From assembly GCF_000715505.1 (NCBI RefSeq), contig NZ_JHEH01000004.1:185729-249728 (forward strand): 64,000 bases of DNA, given 5' to 3'. The notes under the pieces were generated by a model. That model was not told the DNA's origin and did not search any database. It saw only the letters and a list, made by a program, of their open reading frames with translations. The stretch is from Thioclava dalianensis (GTDB lineage Bacteria > Pseudomonadota > Alphaproteobacteria > Rhodobacterales > Rhodobacteraceae). Below are positions 1 through 8,673 of this stretch, piece after piece (position 1 is the stretch's first letter; the number at the start of each line of letters is the position of its first letter). Both the position numbers and the translations under genes were made by a program.

Positions 1-639
1 GTGGCAGATCGCATCACCAAGGGTCAGGACACCGCCGGACCGCTGCCGGAGGACGAGCGCGCGACCGAAGCCTATCGCGCGGATCTTTCGCAAGCCGTGC
101 AACCGCGCCGCCCCGTCGCCAGCGGAGGCGAGCGCGTGTCGCGTCGCCCCGAGACCGCGCTGCGCCCCGCGCCGCTGGTTCTGGTGTCTGAACAGCGCGT
201 GGATGTGGATGCCGATCAGCAGGTCGCCAAGCCCGCCGCTCAGGCGCAACCGACGACCCATGTGATCCGTCCGCGCCGTGTCTCGAGCGCGCAGCTGGCC
301 GAAGCCTATGACGCGGAAACCGCAGCCATGGCGTCCGGCGATGCCACGAGCTTTGAGGAATTTGCCGAAACGCTGGGCACGCAGGGCCTGTCGGATCTGC
401 TTGAGGCAGCAGCGGCCTATACATCGGCAGTCGAAGGGCGTCCCTATTTCTCGCCGCCCCAGATCATGCGCAAGCTGACCACGATGAACGCCACCGCAGA
501 TGTGCCCCGCGAAGAGCGGATGCGCGTCTTTGGCCGTTTGCTCCGTCAGGGCAAGATCACCAAGGTGAAACGCGGCCAATACGCGATTACCCAAGCCTCG
601 CGCTATTACGACGAGGCCAAGGTGGCCGCCGGGCAGTAA
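1..639 (+). CDS. Conserved hypothetical protein, possibly 5'-truncated by the window edge
   Basis: I do not recognise a named family. The open frame begins with GTG at base 1, so it is unclear whether this is the real start or whether the gene continues upstream. The N-terminal half is hydrophilic and rich in Pro, Arg and Ala, with no signal peptide or membrane segment, and looks disordered. The last ~80 residues are more ordered and end in a segment (around residues 150-205) resembling a small winged-helix fold (FSPPQIMRKL, then FGRLLRQGKITKVKRGQY). A hairpin with a T-run follows the stop, which supports a real transcription unit ending here. No function is inferred. Confidence 0.6.
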   Translation: MADRITKGQDTAGPLPEDERATEAYRADLSQAVQPRRPVASGGERVSRRPETALRPAPLVLVSEQRVDVDADQQVAKPAAQAQPTTHVIRPRRVSSAQLAEAYDAETAAMASGDATSFEEFAETLGTQGLSDLLEAAAAYTSAVEGRPYFSPPQIMRKLTTMNATADVPREERMRVFGRLLRQGKITKVKRGQYAITQASRYYDEAKVAAGQ

Positions 640-664
640 GTCTGGAGAGTGGTGCGGAGTAACG

Positions 665-690
665 GGGCGGTCCTGCGGGGCCGCCCTTTT
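665..690 (+). terminator. Intrinsic terminator downstream of the first gene
   Basis: A GGGCGG / CCGCCC stem (665-670 with 681-686) and a short loop are followed directly by TTTT. It lies 26 bases after the stop of the first gene and is oriented for plus-strand transcripts. Confidence 0.65.
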
Positions 691-710
691 GCGTCAGTCG
701 TATCGGAGAA

Positions 711-737
711 AGACGATCCGCCGAGGCGGATCAGTCT
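711..737 (-). terminator. Probable terminator of the purA-DUF2842 unit
   Basis: The dyad GATCCGC-CGAG-GCGGATC (715-732) is extended by AGAC/GTCT with one bulged base. It overlaps the DUF2842 stop codon. On the minus strand the stem is followed by GTCTTTCTCC, so the U-tract is weak. Confidence 0.45.
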
Positions 738-970
738 TGCGAGGGCGCGTCCGGGTCGTCCTTGCCGATGCCGGTGAAGACCGGTTTCAGCGGGACGATC
801 CAAAGCATACCGAGGACGACATAGACGACGAGCGAGAACCACCAAGGCATCGTTCCCCAGCGGCCCTCTGCCCAGTTCACCACACTCACCGCGACCACCA
901 CGTAAAGCGGCAGCCCGATGACGAGGGCCAGAAGGGCCCCGCGTCTGCGTGCTTTGTAACTCAGCGCCAT
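731..970 (-). CDS. DUF2842 family small membrane protein
   Basis: A 79-residue protein starting MALSYKARRR, typical of DUF2842 proteins of Rhodobacterales. It has a basic N-terminus, two hydrophobic membrane-spanning segments (about residues 11-30 and 43-60) and a short acidic tail. The ATG at 970 was chosen over one three codons upstream because it matches the family N-terminus and lies 5 bases after the purA stop, so the two genes are translated from one transcript. The function of the family is unknown. Confidence 0.8.
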   Translation of the reverse strand: MALSYKARRRGALLALVIGLPLYVVVAVSVVNWAEGRWGTMPWWFSLVVYVVLGMLWIVPLKPVFTGIGKDDPDAPSQD

Positions 971-975
971 CGGCC

Positions 976-2271
976 TCAATCCGCGAAAGGATCGGTGACG
1001 AGGATCGTGTCTTCACGCTCGGGGCTGGTCGAGAGCATCGCCACCGGGCAGTCGATCAGCTCTTCGATGCGACGGACATATTTGATCGCCGCTGCCGGAA
1101 GATCGGCCCAGCTGCGGGCGCCTTCGGTGGATTCGTTCCACCCTTCGATCTCTTCATAGACCGGGGTGCAGCGGGCCTGCTCATCTGCCGCGGTGGGCAG
1201 ATAGTCGAGCCGCTTGCCATCCAGATCGTAGCCGACGCAGATTTTCAGCACGTCGAACCCGTCGAGCACGTCAAGCTTGGTCAGCGCGATCCCCGAGACG
1301 CCCGAGACGGCGCAGGTCTGGCGCACCAGCGCGGCGTCGAACCAGCCGCAGCGACGCTTGCGCCCGGTGACGGTGCCGAATTCCCGGCCACGCTCGCCCA
1401 GCCGCTGGCCGTCGGCATCGTCAAGCTCGGTCGGGAAGGGGCCTTCGCCGACGCGGGTGGTGTAGGCTTTGACGATGCCCAGGACGAAATCAATCGCGCC
1501 CGGTCCCATGCCCGTGCCGGCCGCCGCTTGGCCTGCGACCACGTTGGAAGAGGTCACGAACGGATAGGTGCCAAAGTCGATATCGAGAAGCGAACCTTGC
1601 GCGCCTTCAAACAAGATCCGTTTGCCCTGTTTGCGGTTCTCGGCGAGCACTTTCCAGACGGGCGCTGCGTATTTCAGGATCTCGGGGGCAATCTCCTTGA
1701 GCTGCGCGATCAGCCCGTCGCGGTCGATAGGCTCGATTCCAAGCCCCTTGCGCAGCGGGTCATGGTGCTGAAGCGCGCGATCCACACGGGCCGTCAGCGT
1801 GGCCTCATCGGCGAGATCGGCCACGCGGACCGAGCGGCGCCCGACCTTGTCTTCATAGGCCGGGCCGATGCCGCGCCCGGTCGTCCCGATCTTGGTGCCC
1901 TTGGAGGAGGCTTCTTCGCGGGCGCGGTCCAGCTCGCCATGGATCGGCAGGATCAGGGGGGTGTTTTCAGCGATCATCAGCGTCTCGGGGCTGATCTCGA
2001 CGCCCTGTTCGCGGATCTTTTCGATCTCGGTCACAAGATGCCACGGATCGAGCACGACGCCATTGCCGATCACGCTGAGCTTGCCGCCGCGCACCACGCC
2101 CGAGGGCAATGCGTTCAGCTTGTAGACCTTGCCATCAATGACCAGCGTATGGCCCGCGTTATGGCCACCCTGAAAGCGCGCAATAATATCGGCACGCTCG
2201 GACAACCAGTCCACGATCTTGCCTTTCCCCTCGTCACCCCATTGGGCACCGACGACGACGACATTGGCCAT
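976..2271 (-). CDS. purA: Adenylosuccinate synthetase
   Basis: A 431-residue cytoplasmic enzyme joining IMP and aspartate with GTP to give adenylosuccinate, the first step from IMP to AMP. The N-terminus [18 protein letters not shown] contains the invariant GDEGKGK loop with the catalytic Asp. The IMP-binding stretch NAGHT and the later [14 protein letters not shown] signature are present. The start at 2271 is preceded by AAGGAGAG at good spacing; the frame continues upstream to 2517 but has no family match there. The length is normal for bacterial PurA. DUF2842 follows 5 bases downstream. Confidence 0.97.
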   Translation of the reverse strand: MANVVVVGAQWGDEGKGKIVDWLSERADIIARFQGGHNAGHTLVIDGKVYKLNALPSGVVRGGKLSVIGNGVVLDPWHLVTEIEKIREQGVEISPETLMIAENTPLILPIHGELDRAREEASSKGTKIGTTGRGIGPAYEDKVGRRSVRVADLADEATLTARVDRALQHHDPLRKGLGIEPIDRDGLIAQLKEIAPEILKYAAPVWKVLAENRKQGKRILFEGAQGSLLDIDFGTYPFVTSSNVVAGQAAAGTGMGPGAIDFVLGIVKAYTTRVGEGPFPTELDDADGQRLGERGREFGTVTGRKRRCGWFDAALVRQTCAVSGVSGIALTKLDVLDGFDVLKICVGYDLDGKRLDYLPTAADEQARCTPVYEEIEGWNESTEGARSWADLPAAAIKYVRRIEELIDCPVAMLSTSPEREDTILVTDPFAD

Positions 2272-2587
2272 TGCTCTCTCCTTGGCAGCTGTCAAACCGC
2301 GCGAGGTATAGCGGCTGCGGGCCTGTTGCGAAAGGGTCGAATTGTAAAGCACGCTGCGCGCATCGGGTCCGCGTCGGGTGAGCTGCGCGTTGAGGCGCCT
2401 CCGGCGGGGATATTTGGCGATCAAGAGGAAGCAGGAAAGGGGGGCAGGGCTGAGATGCGGCCACGCGCCCCGATGGTTTGATACATTTTGCGCAGCGGTC
2501 GGGGGAAAAACCGGCAAGTCGGTCTTGCGCCTTGGGCTGCATCCGCCTAGATAGGCCCGTCAATGAAAGAAGGCCCGGACCCGCGCA
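2272..2587. other. Intergenic region between divergent purA and secG
   Basis: This 316-bp stretch has no supported gene. It must hold the promoters of purA (minus) and secG (plus). It contains one copy of a dispersed repeat (2392-2436). I could not assign convincing -35/-10 boxes. Confidence 0.6.
2392..2436 (+). repeat. Dispersed REP-like element, copy a
   Basis: GAGGCGCCTCCGGCGG is followed by GATATTTGGCGATCAAGAGGAAGC. The GATATTT(n)GATCAAGAGGAAGC part recurs at 4938-4960 next to pyrG. The GC-rich leading half is itself a small dyad (GGCGCC / CCGGCGG). Confidence 0.55.
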
Positions 2588-3067
2588 ATGGAAAACGTCG
2601 TTCTCTCGATCCACCTGATCCTCGCATTGCTGCTGATTGGTGTGGTGCTGCTGCAACGCTCCGAAGGGGGCGGGCTTGGTATGGGGTCGTCGAGCTCTTC
2701 GAGCGGCGTGGGCGGGCTCATGACCGGTCGTCAGGCCGCGAATGCGATGACCCGGTTGACCTGGATCCTTGCAGCCGCCTTTTTCGTGACCTCGGTGACG
2801 CTGACGGTGCTGGCTGCGCAGAAAGCGCGTGACGAATCGGTTCTCGATCGGGCCGGCACTCAGCAGGGCGCCCCGGCTGACACGAACAGCACGGCACCCG
2901 CAGGTGGCTCCTCGAGCGGGTCGCTGGGTGTCGTGATGCCGCCGGCGCCGGATGGCTCGGATGCGACGTCGGGCACGAATGCGGGTGAAAGCACCTCGGC
3001 CCCTGCAAGCCCTACGAGCTCGGGCGCGAATAGCTCGGGGCCGGTGACGCCGCCGCCTGCGAATTAA
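2588..3067 (+). CDS. secG: Preprotein translocase subunit SecG
   Basis: A 159-residue inner-membrane protein that partners SecYE and helps SecA-driven export. The N-terminal ~80 residues are the SecG core: a first membrane helix (about residues 3-22), the conserved LLQRSEGGGLGMG loop, a Ser-rich stretch and a second helix (about 56-77). The remaining ~80 residues are a low-complexity tail rich in Ser, Gly, Ala, Thr and Pro, longer than in E. coli SecG but common in alphaproteobacteria. It is the only gene between purA and pyrG. Confidence 0.92.
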   Translation: MENVVLSIHLILALLLIGVVLLQRSEGGGLGMGSSSSSSGVGGLMTGRQAANAMTRLTWILAAAFFVTSVTLTVLAAQKARDESVLDRAGTQQGAPADTNSTAPAGGSSSGSLGVVMPPAPDGSDATSGTNAGESTSAPASPTSSGANSSGPVTPPPAN

Positions 3068-3131
3068 GCTGGCCTTGTGCCACAACCCCTTGGGGCGTGG
3101 CGAATATCTATCCCAATAACTTGCGGTCCGG

Positions 3132-3160
3132 TTGCGGGCGGGCCGCGAATCGTGTAAGTA
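3132..3160 (+). promoter_or_regulatory. Candidate sigma-70 promoter of pyrG
   Basis: TTGCGG (3132-3137), a 17-bp spacer and TAAGTA (3155-3160). The expected start point, seven bases past the -10 box, falls on the first C of CCCG at 3167, exactly where the leader stem begins. Confidence 0.5.
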
Positions 3161-3166
3161 TTAAAT

Positions 3167-3229
3167 CCCGTGATCCTGCCCATCTGTGGGCAGGTTAAAT
3201 TCTCTTATTTGCAGATCACGGGGGTCTTC
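3167..3229 (+). promoter_or_regulatory. Structured pyrG leader that pairs with the Shine-Dalgarno region
   Basis: CCCGTGATC (3167-3175) is perfectly complementary to GATCACGGG (3214-3222), a 9-bp closing stem. Inside it a second hairpin, CTGCCC (3176-3181) with GGGCAG (3188-3193), stacks directly on the first arm. The 3' arm of the closing stem runs into GGGGG (3220-3224), the only plausible Shine-Dalgarno sequence before the ATG at 3230. Folding would therefore hide the ribosome site. If transcription starts at the C residues 3167-3169, the 5' end of the RNA is itself the blocking arm, as in the E. coli pyrC and pyrD leaders. Confidence 0.55.
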
Positions 3230-4873
3230 ATGGCACGTTATGTCTTCATCACCGGCGGCGTTGTTTCGTCGCTCGGCAAGGGGTTGGCATCGGCTGCCTT
3301 GGGCGCCTTGTTGCAAGCGCGCGGCTTTTCGGTGCGGCTGCGCAAGCTCGATCCCTATCTCAATGTCGATCCCGGCACGATGAGCCCGTTCGAGCATGGC
3401 GAGGTTTTCGTGACCGATGACGGGGCCGAGACCGATCTCGATCTGGGCCATTACGAGCGGTTCACAGGGGTTTCCGCGCGCAAGACCGATTCCGTCTCCT
3501 CGGGCCGGATCTATTCCAACGTGCTGGAAAAGGAACGTCGCGGCGAATATCTCGGCAAGACGATCCAGGTGATCCCGCATGTCACGAATGAAATCAAAGA
3601 CTTCCTCAATGTGGGCGATGATGAGGTCGATTTCATGCTCTGTGAAATCGGCGGCACCGTGGGCGATATCGAGGGGCTGCCCTTCTTTGAGGCGATCCGC
3701 CAGTTCAGCCAGGATCGGCCGCGCGGCCAGTGCATCTTCATGCATCTCACGCTGCTGCCCTATCTCGCCGCCAGCGGCGAGTTGAAGACCAAGCCGACGC
3801 AGCACTCGGTCAAGGAGCTGCGCTCGATCGGTTTGCAGCCTGACGTGCTGGTCTGCCGCTCGGAGCACCCGATCCCGGAAAAAGAACGCGCCAAGATCGC
3901 GCTGTTTTGTAACGTTCGCCCCGAAGCCGTGATCCCCGCCTATGATCTCAAATCGATCTACGAGGCGCCGCTGGCCTATCACCGGATGGGGCTCGATCAA
4001 GCGGTGCTCGATGCCTTCGGGATCTCGCCCGCGCCCAAGCCCGATATGGGACGCTGGGAAGATGTGATGGACCGGCTGAACCATGCCGAAGGCGAAGTCC
4101 GTGTGGCCATCGTGGGCAAATATGTCCAGCTCGAGGATGCGTATAAATCCATTGCCGAGGCGCTGACCCATGGCGGCATGGCCAACCGCGTCCGCGTGAA
4201 GGCCGAGTGGATCGACGCGGAGATTTTCGAGACCGAAGATCCCGCGCCCTATCTCGAGAATTACCACGCCATCCTCGTGCCCGGCGGCTTTGGCGAGCGC
4301 GGCACCGAGGGCAAGATCCGTGCGGCGCAATTCGCACGCGAGAAAGGCGTGCCTTATCTGGGCATCTGTCTCGGGATGCAGATGGCGGTGATCGAGGCGG
4401 CGCGCAATCTGGCCGGTCTCAGCGATGCGGGCTCCGAGGAGTTCGACCACGAAGCCGGGGGCAAGCGCTTCACGCCCGTGGTCTATCACCTGAAGGAATG
4501 GATCCAGGGCAATCACCGCGTCGAGCGCAAGGTCGACGATGACAAGGGCGGCACGATGCGGCTGGGCGCCTATTCGGCGGCCCTGCGCGAGGGCTCCCGC
4601 GTCGCCGAGGTCTATGACGCAACCGAGATCGAAGAGCGCCACCGTCACCGCTATGAGGTCGACGTCAAATACCGTGAACCGCTCGAGGCCTGCGGGCTCG
4701 AATTTTCCGGCATGTCGCCCGATGGCCGCCTGCCCGAGATTGTCGAGCACAAGGATCACCCGTGGTTCATCGGTGTGCAGTTCCATCCCGAGCTGAAATC
4801 CAAACCCTTCGCGCCGCACCCGCTCTTTGCGGGATTCGTCAAGGCGGCGCTGGAGCAAAGCCGGTTGGTCTGA
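3230..4873 (+). CDS. pyrG: CTP synthase
   Basis: A 547-residue cytoplasmic enzyme that aminates UTP to CTP using ATP and glutamine. The N-terminal synthetase domain (about 1-270) opens [18 protein letters not shown] and contains the [15 protein letters not shown] motif. The C-terminal class I glutamine amidotransferase domain (about 290-545) shows the GGFGERG oxyanion segment, the nucleophile Cys in YLGICLGMQ and the catalytic His/Glu in VQFHPELKS. The ATG at 3230 was chosen because the family N-terminus begins there; the frame extends upstream only into the structured leader. The leader suggests control by pyrimidine nucleotide levels. Confidence 0.97.
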   Translation: MARYVFITGGVVSSLGKGLASAALGALLQARGFSVRLRKLDPYLNVDPGTMSPFEHGEVFVTDDGAETDLDLGHYERFTGVSARKTDSVSSGRIYSNVLEKERRGEYLGKTIQVIPHVTNEIKDFLNVGDDEVDFMLCEIGGTVGDIEGLPFFEAIRQFSQDRPRGQCIFMHLTLLPYLAASGELKTKPTQHSVKELRSIGLQPDVLVCRSEHPIPEKERAKIALFCNVRPEAVIPAYDLKSIYEAPLAYHRMGLDQAVLDAFGISPAPKPDMGRWEDVMDRLNHAEGEVRVAIVGKYVQLEDAYKSIAEALTHGGMANRVRVKAEWIDAEIFETEDPAPYLENYHAILVPGGFGERGTEGKIRAAQFAREKGVPYLGICLGMQMAVIEAARNLAGLSDAGSEEFDHEAGGKRFTPVVYHLKEWIQGNHRVERKVDDDKGGTMRLGAYSAALREGSRVAEVYDATEIEERHRHRYEVDVKYREPLEACGLEFSGMSPDGRLPEIVEHKDHPWFIGVQFHPELKSKPFAPHPLFAGFVKAALEQSRLV

Positions 4874-4898
4874 CGTCTCAATGGGCTGAGGTTCGATA

Positions 4899-5023
4899 GG
4901 AGGGGCGCTGCCCCCTCGGCCTGCGGCCTCACCCCCTTGATATTTCGATCAAGAGGAAGCCGCCTCTTTCATCTTGGACAAAATACCTCGGGGGAGCGCG
5001 GCACGCGCGGGGGCGGAGCCCCC
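4899..5023. repeat. Composite REP-like element, copies b (inverted pair)
   Basis: After an AGGGGC/GCCCCT hairpin (4901-4916), two copies of a repeat face each other. CCCCCTTGATATTTCGATCAAGAGG is followed by the reverse complement of a near-identical unit, CATCTTGGACAAAATACCTCGGGGG. The left unit matches copy a at 2392. The right unit matches copy c at 34337. It fills the gap between pyrG and the convergent pyc gene. Confidence 0.6.
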
Positions 5024-5029
5024 TTTTTT
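5009..5029 (+). terminator. Intrinsic terminator after pyrG
   Basis: GGGGGC-GGA-GCCCCC (5009-5023) is followed by six T residues. It is oriented for pyrG transcripts and forms the right end of the composite repeat. Confidence 0.75.
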
Positions 5030-5080
5030 CGTCTCAGCAGCGGGCCCGCCTGCGCGCCGGACCCGCCCGCCAAGTTCGGC

Positions 5081-8000
5081 TTATTCCAGCTCGATGAGGA
5101 GATCCTTCGCATCGATCTGTGTGCCGGGGCTGACATGAACCGCTTTCACGGTGGCGTCGCGATCGGCATGCAGGCCGGTTTCCATCTTCATCGCCTCGAT
5201 GGTGAGCAGCAGATCCCCCGCTTTGACCGCCTGACCCACGCTGACCGCGACGCTTGCGATTGAGCCCGGCATCGGTGCGCCGATATGGTTGGGATTGCTG
5301 ATATCGGCTTTCGGCTTGGCCGCCGTGGTCGCCTTGACTGCGCGATTGGGGACGCGCACGGCGCGCGGTTGGCCATTGAGCTCGAAATAGACTTTCACAT
5401 CGCCCAGTTCATCGGTCTCGCCTGTCGTGAGATAGCGGATCTCCAGCGTCTTGCCGGGATCGATCTCGGCGGAGATCTCGGTCTGGGGTTCCAGCCCGTA
5501 GAAGAAGGTGGGGGTGGGCAGGGCGCGCACCGGGCCGTAGGTCTCGTGGCGCGTTGCGTATTCGGTGAAGACCTTGGGATACATCAGGTAGCCTGCGAGA
5601 TCTTCATTGTCGATCTCGCAGTCCAGCTCTTCGGCCAGCGTTTTGCGGGTGGCCTCGATATCCACCGCAGGCAGGTGCTTGCCGGGGCGTTCGGTCGAGG
5701 GGTTCTCGTCCTTGAGGACCTTTTGCGAGATCTCCGCGGGCCAGCCACCGGGGGGCTGGCCGAGATTACCGCGCAGCATGTCGATCACCGAGTCGGGGAA
5801 GGACATATCCTTAGCGGGGTTGAGCACATCGGCCTTGCTGAGCCCCTGGCTGACCATCATCAGCGCCATGTCACCCACCACTTTCGACGAGGGGGTCACC
5901 TTGACGATATCGCCAAAGATCTGGTTGGCATCGGCATAGGCCTGCGCCACCTCGTGCCAGCGCTCTTCAAGGCCCAGCGAGCGAGCCTGTGCCTTAAGGT
6001 TGGTGAACTGGCCGCCGGGCATCTCGTGCAGGTAGACTTCCGAGGCCGGGGCCTCGAGGCCGGACTCAAAAGCCGCATATTGATGACGCACGGCCTCCCA
6101 ATAGTTCGACATCATGCGGATCGCGCCGATATCGAGCCCGGTGTCGCGCTCGGTATGGGCCATTGCCTCGACGATGGACCCCAGGCAGGGCTGCGAGGTG
6201 CCGCCTGAGAACGCATCCATCGCGGCATCCACGGCATCGACGCCCGCATCGGCGGCCGCCAGCACCGTCGCGCCGGAAATCCCCGACGTGTCATGGGTGT
6301 GGAAATGGATCGGCAGGCCGATCTCATCCTTGAGGGCCGAGATCAACTGGCGCGCAGCGGCCGGTTTCAGCAGGCCTGCCATATCCTTGAGGCCGAGCAC
6401 ATGGGCGCCCGCCGCCTCCAGTTCCTTCGCCATGCCGACGTAATATTTCACGTCATACTTGGCGCGGTCGGGGTCGAGCATGTCGCCGGTATAGCAGATC
6501 GTCCCCTCGCAGAGCTTGCCGCTCTCGATCACTGCATCCATCGCGACGCGCATATTCTCGACCCAGTTGAGGCTGTCGAAGACGCGAAACACATCCACGC
6601 CGGTTTCGGCGGCCTGTTTCACGAAGAACTGCACCACATTGTCGGGATAGTTCGTATAGCCCACGCCGTTGCTGGCACGCAGCAGCATCTGGGTCATCAC
6701 GTTGGGCAGATGGCTGCGGATATCGCGCAGGCGCTGCCACGGGCATTCCTGCAAGAAGCGATAGGCCACATCAAAGGTGGCGCCGCCCCAGCACTCGACC
6801 GAGAACAGATCGCCCAGATTTGCGGCATAGGCGGGCGCGGCCTTGATCATGTCGATCGAGCGCATCCGGGTCGCCAGCAGCGACTGGTGGCCGTCGCGCA
6901 TCGTGGTGTCGGTCAGAAGAAGCTTCTTTTGACCCTTCATCCATTCGGCCACGGCCTTGGGGCCTTTTTCCTCAAGCAGATTGCGCGTGCCGGGCTGCGG
7001 CGTGCCGATCGCCTCGGGGACGCGCGGCGGGCGCGCCTCGGCAGAGGGTTTGGGGCGGCCTGCGGTCTCGGGATGCCCGTTGACCGTGATATCGGCGATA
7101 TAGGTCAGGATCTTGGTGCCCCGGTCGCGGCGTTGCTTGAAGTCGAACAGCGCGTCGGTGGTGTCGATGAACTTCGTCGAATAGCTCATATCGATGAAGG
7201 TTGGGTGTTTGAGCAGGTTGATGACGAAATCGATATTCGTGCTGACCCCGCGAATGCGGAACTCGCGCAGCGCGCGGTCCATCCGGCGGATCGCCTGATC
7301 GGGATCTTGCGCCCAGGCCGTGACCTTGACCAGCAGGCTGTCATAATAGCGCGTGATCACGCCGCCCGCATAGGCGGTGCCGCCATCCAGCCGGATCCCG
7401 TTGCCGGTGGCCGAGCGATAGGCGGTGATGCGCCCGTAATCGGGGATGAAGTTGTTCTGCGGATCCTCGGTGGTGACCCGGCATTGCAACGCGTGGCCCG
7501 AGAGCGTCACATCGTTCTGGCTTGGCGTGCCGGTCGCCTCGGCCAGTGTCGCGCCTTCTGCGATCCGGATCTGGGCCTGCACGATGTCGATGCCGGTGAC
7601 TTCCTCGGTCACGGTGTGCTCGACCTGAACGCGCGGATTGACCTCGATGAAATAGAACTGGTCGGTCTCCATATCCATCAGGAACTCGACCGTGCCTGCG
7701 TTCTGATATCCGACCGCGCGACCGATCTTGAGTGCGAGCGCGCAGACTTCCTCGCGTTGCGCCTCGCTGAGATAGGGGGCGGGGGCGCGTTCCACGACCT
7801 TCTGGTTGCGGCGCTGAACGGTGCAGTCGCGCTCATAGAGGTGATAAAGACCGCCATGGGTGTCGCCCAGAAGCTGCACCTCAACATGGCGCGCGCGCAG
7901 GATCATCTTCTCCAGATAGCCCTCGCCATTGCCAAAGGCGGCCTCGGCCTCGCGCCGACCCTCGCGGACTTTCTCGACCAGCTCGGCCTCAGAGGTGATC

Positions 8001-8512
8001 GGGCGCATCCCGCGCCCGCCGCCACCCCAGCTTGCCTTGAGCATCAGCGGGTAGCCGATCTCGGCGGCCTCGCGCTTGATCGCGTCGAAATCCTCGCCCA
8101 GAACGTTTGTCGCGGGGATTACCGGCACATCGGCCTTGATCGCGACCTGACGGGCAGAGGCCTTGTCTCCCAGTGCCCGCATCGTTTCGGCTTTCGGCCC
8201 GATGAAGGTAATCCCGGCATTGACGCAGGCATCCACGAAATCGGGGTTCTCCGACAGGAGACCGTAGCCCGGATGGATCGCGTCTGCGCCGCTGGCAAGC
8301 GCCACGCGGATGATCTCTTCGATGCTGAGATAGGCGCCGACAGGCGAGAGCCCCTCGCCGATGCGATAGGCTTCATCGGCCTTGAAACGATGCAGCCCCA
8401 ACTTATCCTCTTCGGCGTAGACCGCGACGGTTTTCTTGCCCAACTCGTTGGCCGCACGCATCACTCGAATGGCAATTTCTCCACGGTTTGCCACAAGGAT
8501 CTTGTTGAACAT
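5081..8512 (-). CDS. pyc: Pyruvate carboxylase
   Basis: A 1143-residue biotin enzyme that carboxylates pyruvate to oxaloacetate, an anaplerotic reaction. Domains in order: biotin carboxylase with ATP-grasp (about 1-450; MFNKILVANRGEIAIR start, GGGGRGM loop, EVNPRVQVEHTVTEE), carboxyltransferase barrel (about 530-810; DTTMRDGHQSLLATR and the metal site HFHTHDTSG), a PYC tetramerisation region, and a C-terminal biotinyl domain with the biotin Lys in EAMKMET. The length is that of the single-chain form. The ATG at 8512 follows AAGGAGAC. It converges on pyrG and shares only the repeat element with it. Confidence 0.97.
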   Translation of the reverse strand: MFNKILVANRGEIAIRVMRAANELGKKTVAVYAEEDKLGLHRFKADEAYRIGEGLSPVGAYLSIEEIIRVALASGADAIHPGYGLLSENPDFVDACVNAGITFIGPKAETMRALGDKASARQVAIKADVPVIPATNVLGEDFDAIKREAAEIGYPLMLKASWGGGGRGMRPITSEAELVEKVREGRREAEAAFGNGEGYLEKMILRARHVEVQLLGDTHGGLYHLYERDCTVQRRNQKVVERAPAPYLSEAQREEVCALALKIGRAVGYQNAGTVEFLMDMETDQFYFIEVNPRVQVEHTVTEEVTGIDIVQAQIRIAEGATLAEATGTPSQNDVTLSGHALQCRVTTEDPQNNFIPDYGRITAYRSATGNGIRLDGGTAYAGGVITRYYDSLLVKVTAWAQDPDQAIRRMDRALREFRIRGVSTNIDFVINLLKHPTFIDMSYSTKFIDTTDALFDFKQRRDRGTKILTYIADITVNGHPETAGRPKPSAEARPPRVPEAIGTPQPGTRNLLEEKGPKAVAEWMKGQKKLLLTDTTMRDGHQSLLATRMRSIDMIKAAPAYAANLGDLFSVECWGGATFDVAYRFLQECPWQRLRDIRSHLPNVMTQMLLRASNGVGYTNYPDNVVQFFVKQAAETGVDVFRVFDSLNWVENMRVAMDAVIESGKLCEGTICYTGDMLDPDRAKYDVKYYVGMAKELEAAGAHVLGLKDMAGLLKPAAARQLISALKDEIGLPIHFHTHDTSGISGATVLAAADAGVDAVDAAMDAFSGGTSQPCLGSIVEAMAHTERDTGLDIGAIRMMSNYWEAVRHQYAAFESGLEAPASEVYLHEMPGGQFTNLKAQARSLGLEERWHEVAQAYADANQIFGDIVKVTPSSKVVGDMALMMVSQGLSKADVLNPAKDMSFPDSVIDMLRGNLGQPPGGWPAEISQKVLKDENPSTERPGKHLPAVDIEATRKTLAEELDCEIDNEDLAGYLMYPKVFTEYATRHETYGPVRALPTPTFFYGLEPQTEISAEIDPGKTLEIRYLTTGETDELGDVKVYFELNGQPRAVRVPNRAVKATTAAKPKADISNPNHIGAPMPGSIASVAVSVGQAVKAGDLLLTIEAMKMETGLHADRDATVKAVHVSPGTQIDAKDLLIELE

Positions 8513-8673
8513 CGAAGTCTCCTTAGTCTTTCAAAGTCGCCCAGACGGTAGCGGTGCCGCAGCGCAGCGCAAGGCATATCTGCAAACTTGGGCAAATTTG
8601 CTGAAAGGTTCGGTGGGGTTTGCAAAGATAATCGAGCTATTGACTAGCCCCGCCTGCTGGGCATGTTGGGCGG

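Noticed and set aside
949..2481. 510-residue plus-strand frame opposite purA
   Set aside because: It is a GC-rich shadow of purA in the antisense direction. purA is certain, and the antisense protein has no domain or ribosome site.
3161..4858. 565-residue minus-strand frame opposite pyrG
   Set aside because: Antisense shadow of pyrG caused by high third-position GC.
6293..8551. 752-residue plus-strand frame opposite pyc
   Set aside because: Antisense shadow of pyruvate carboxylase; composition rich in His/Arg/Gly/Asp, typical of such shadows, with no known motif.
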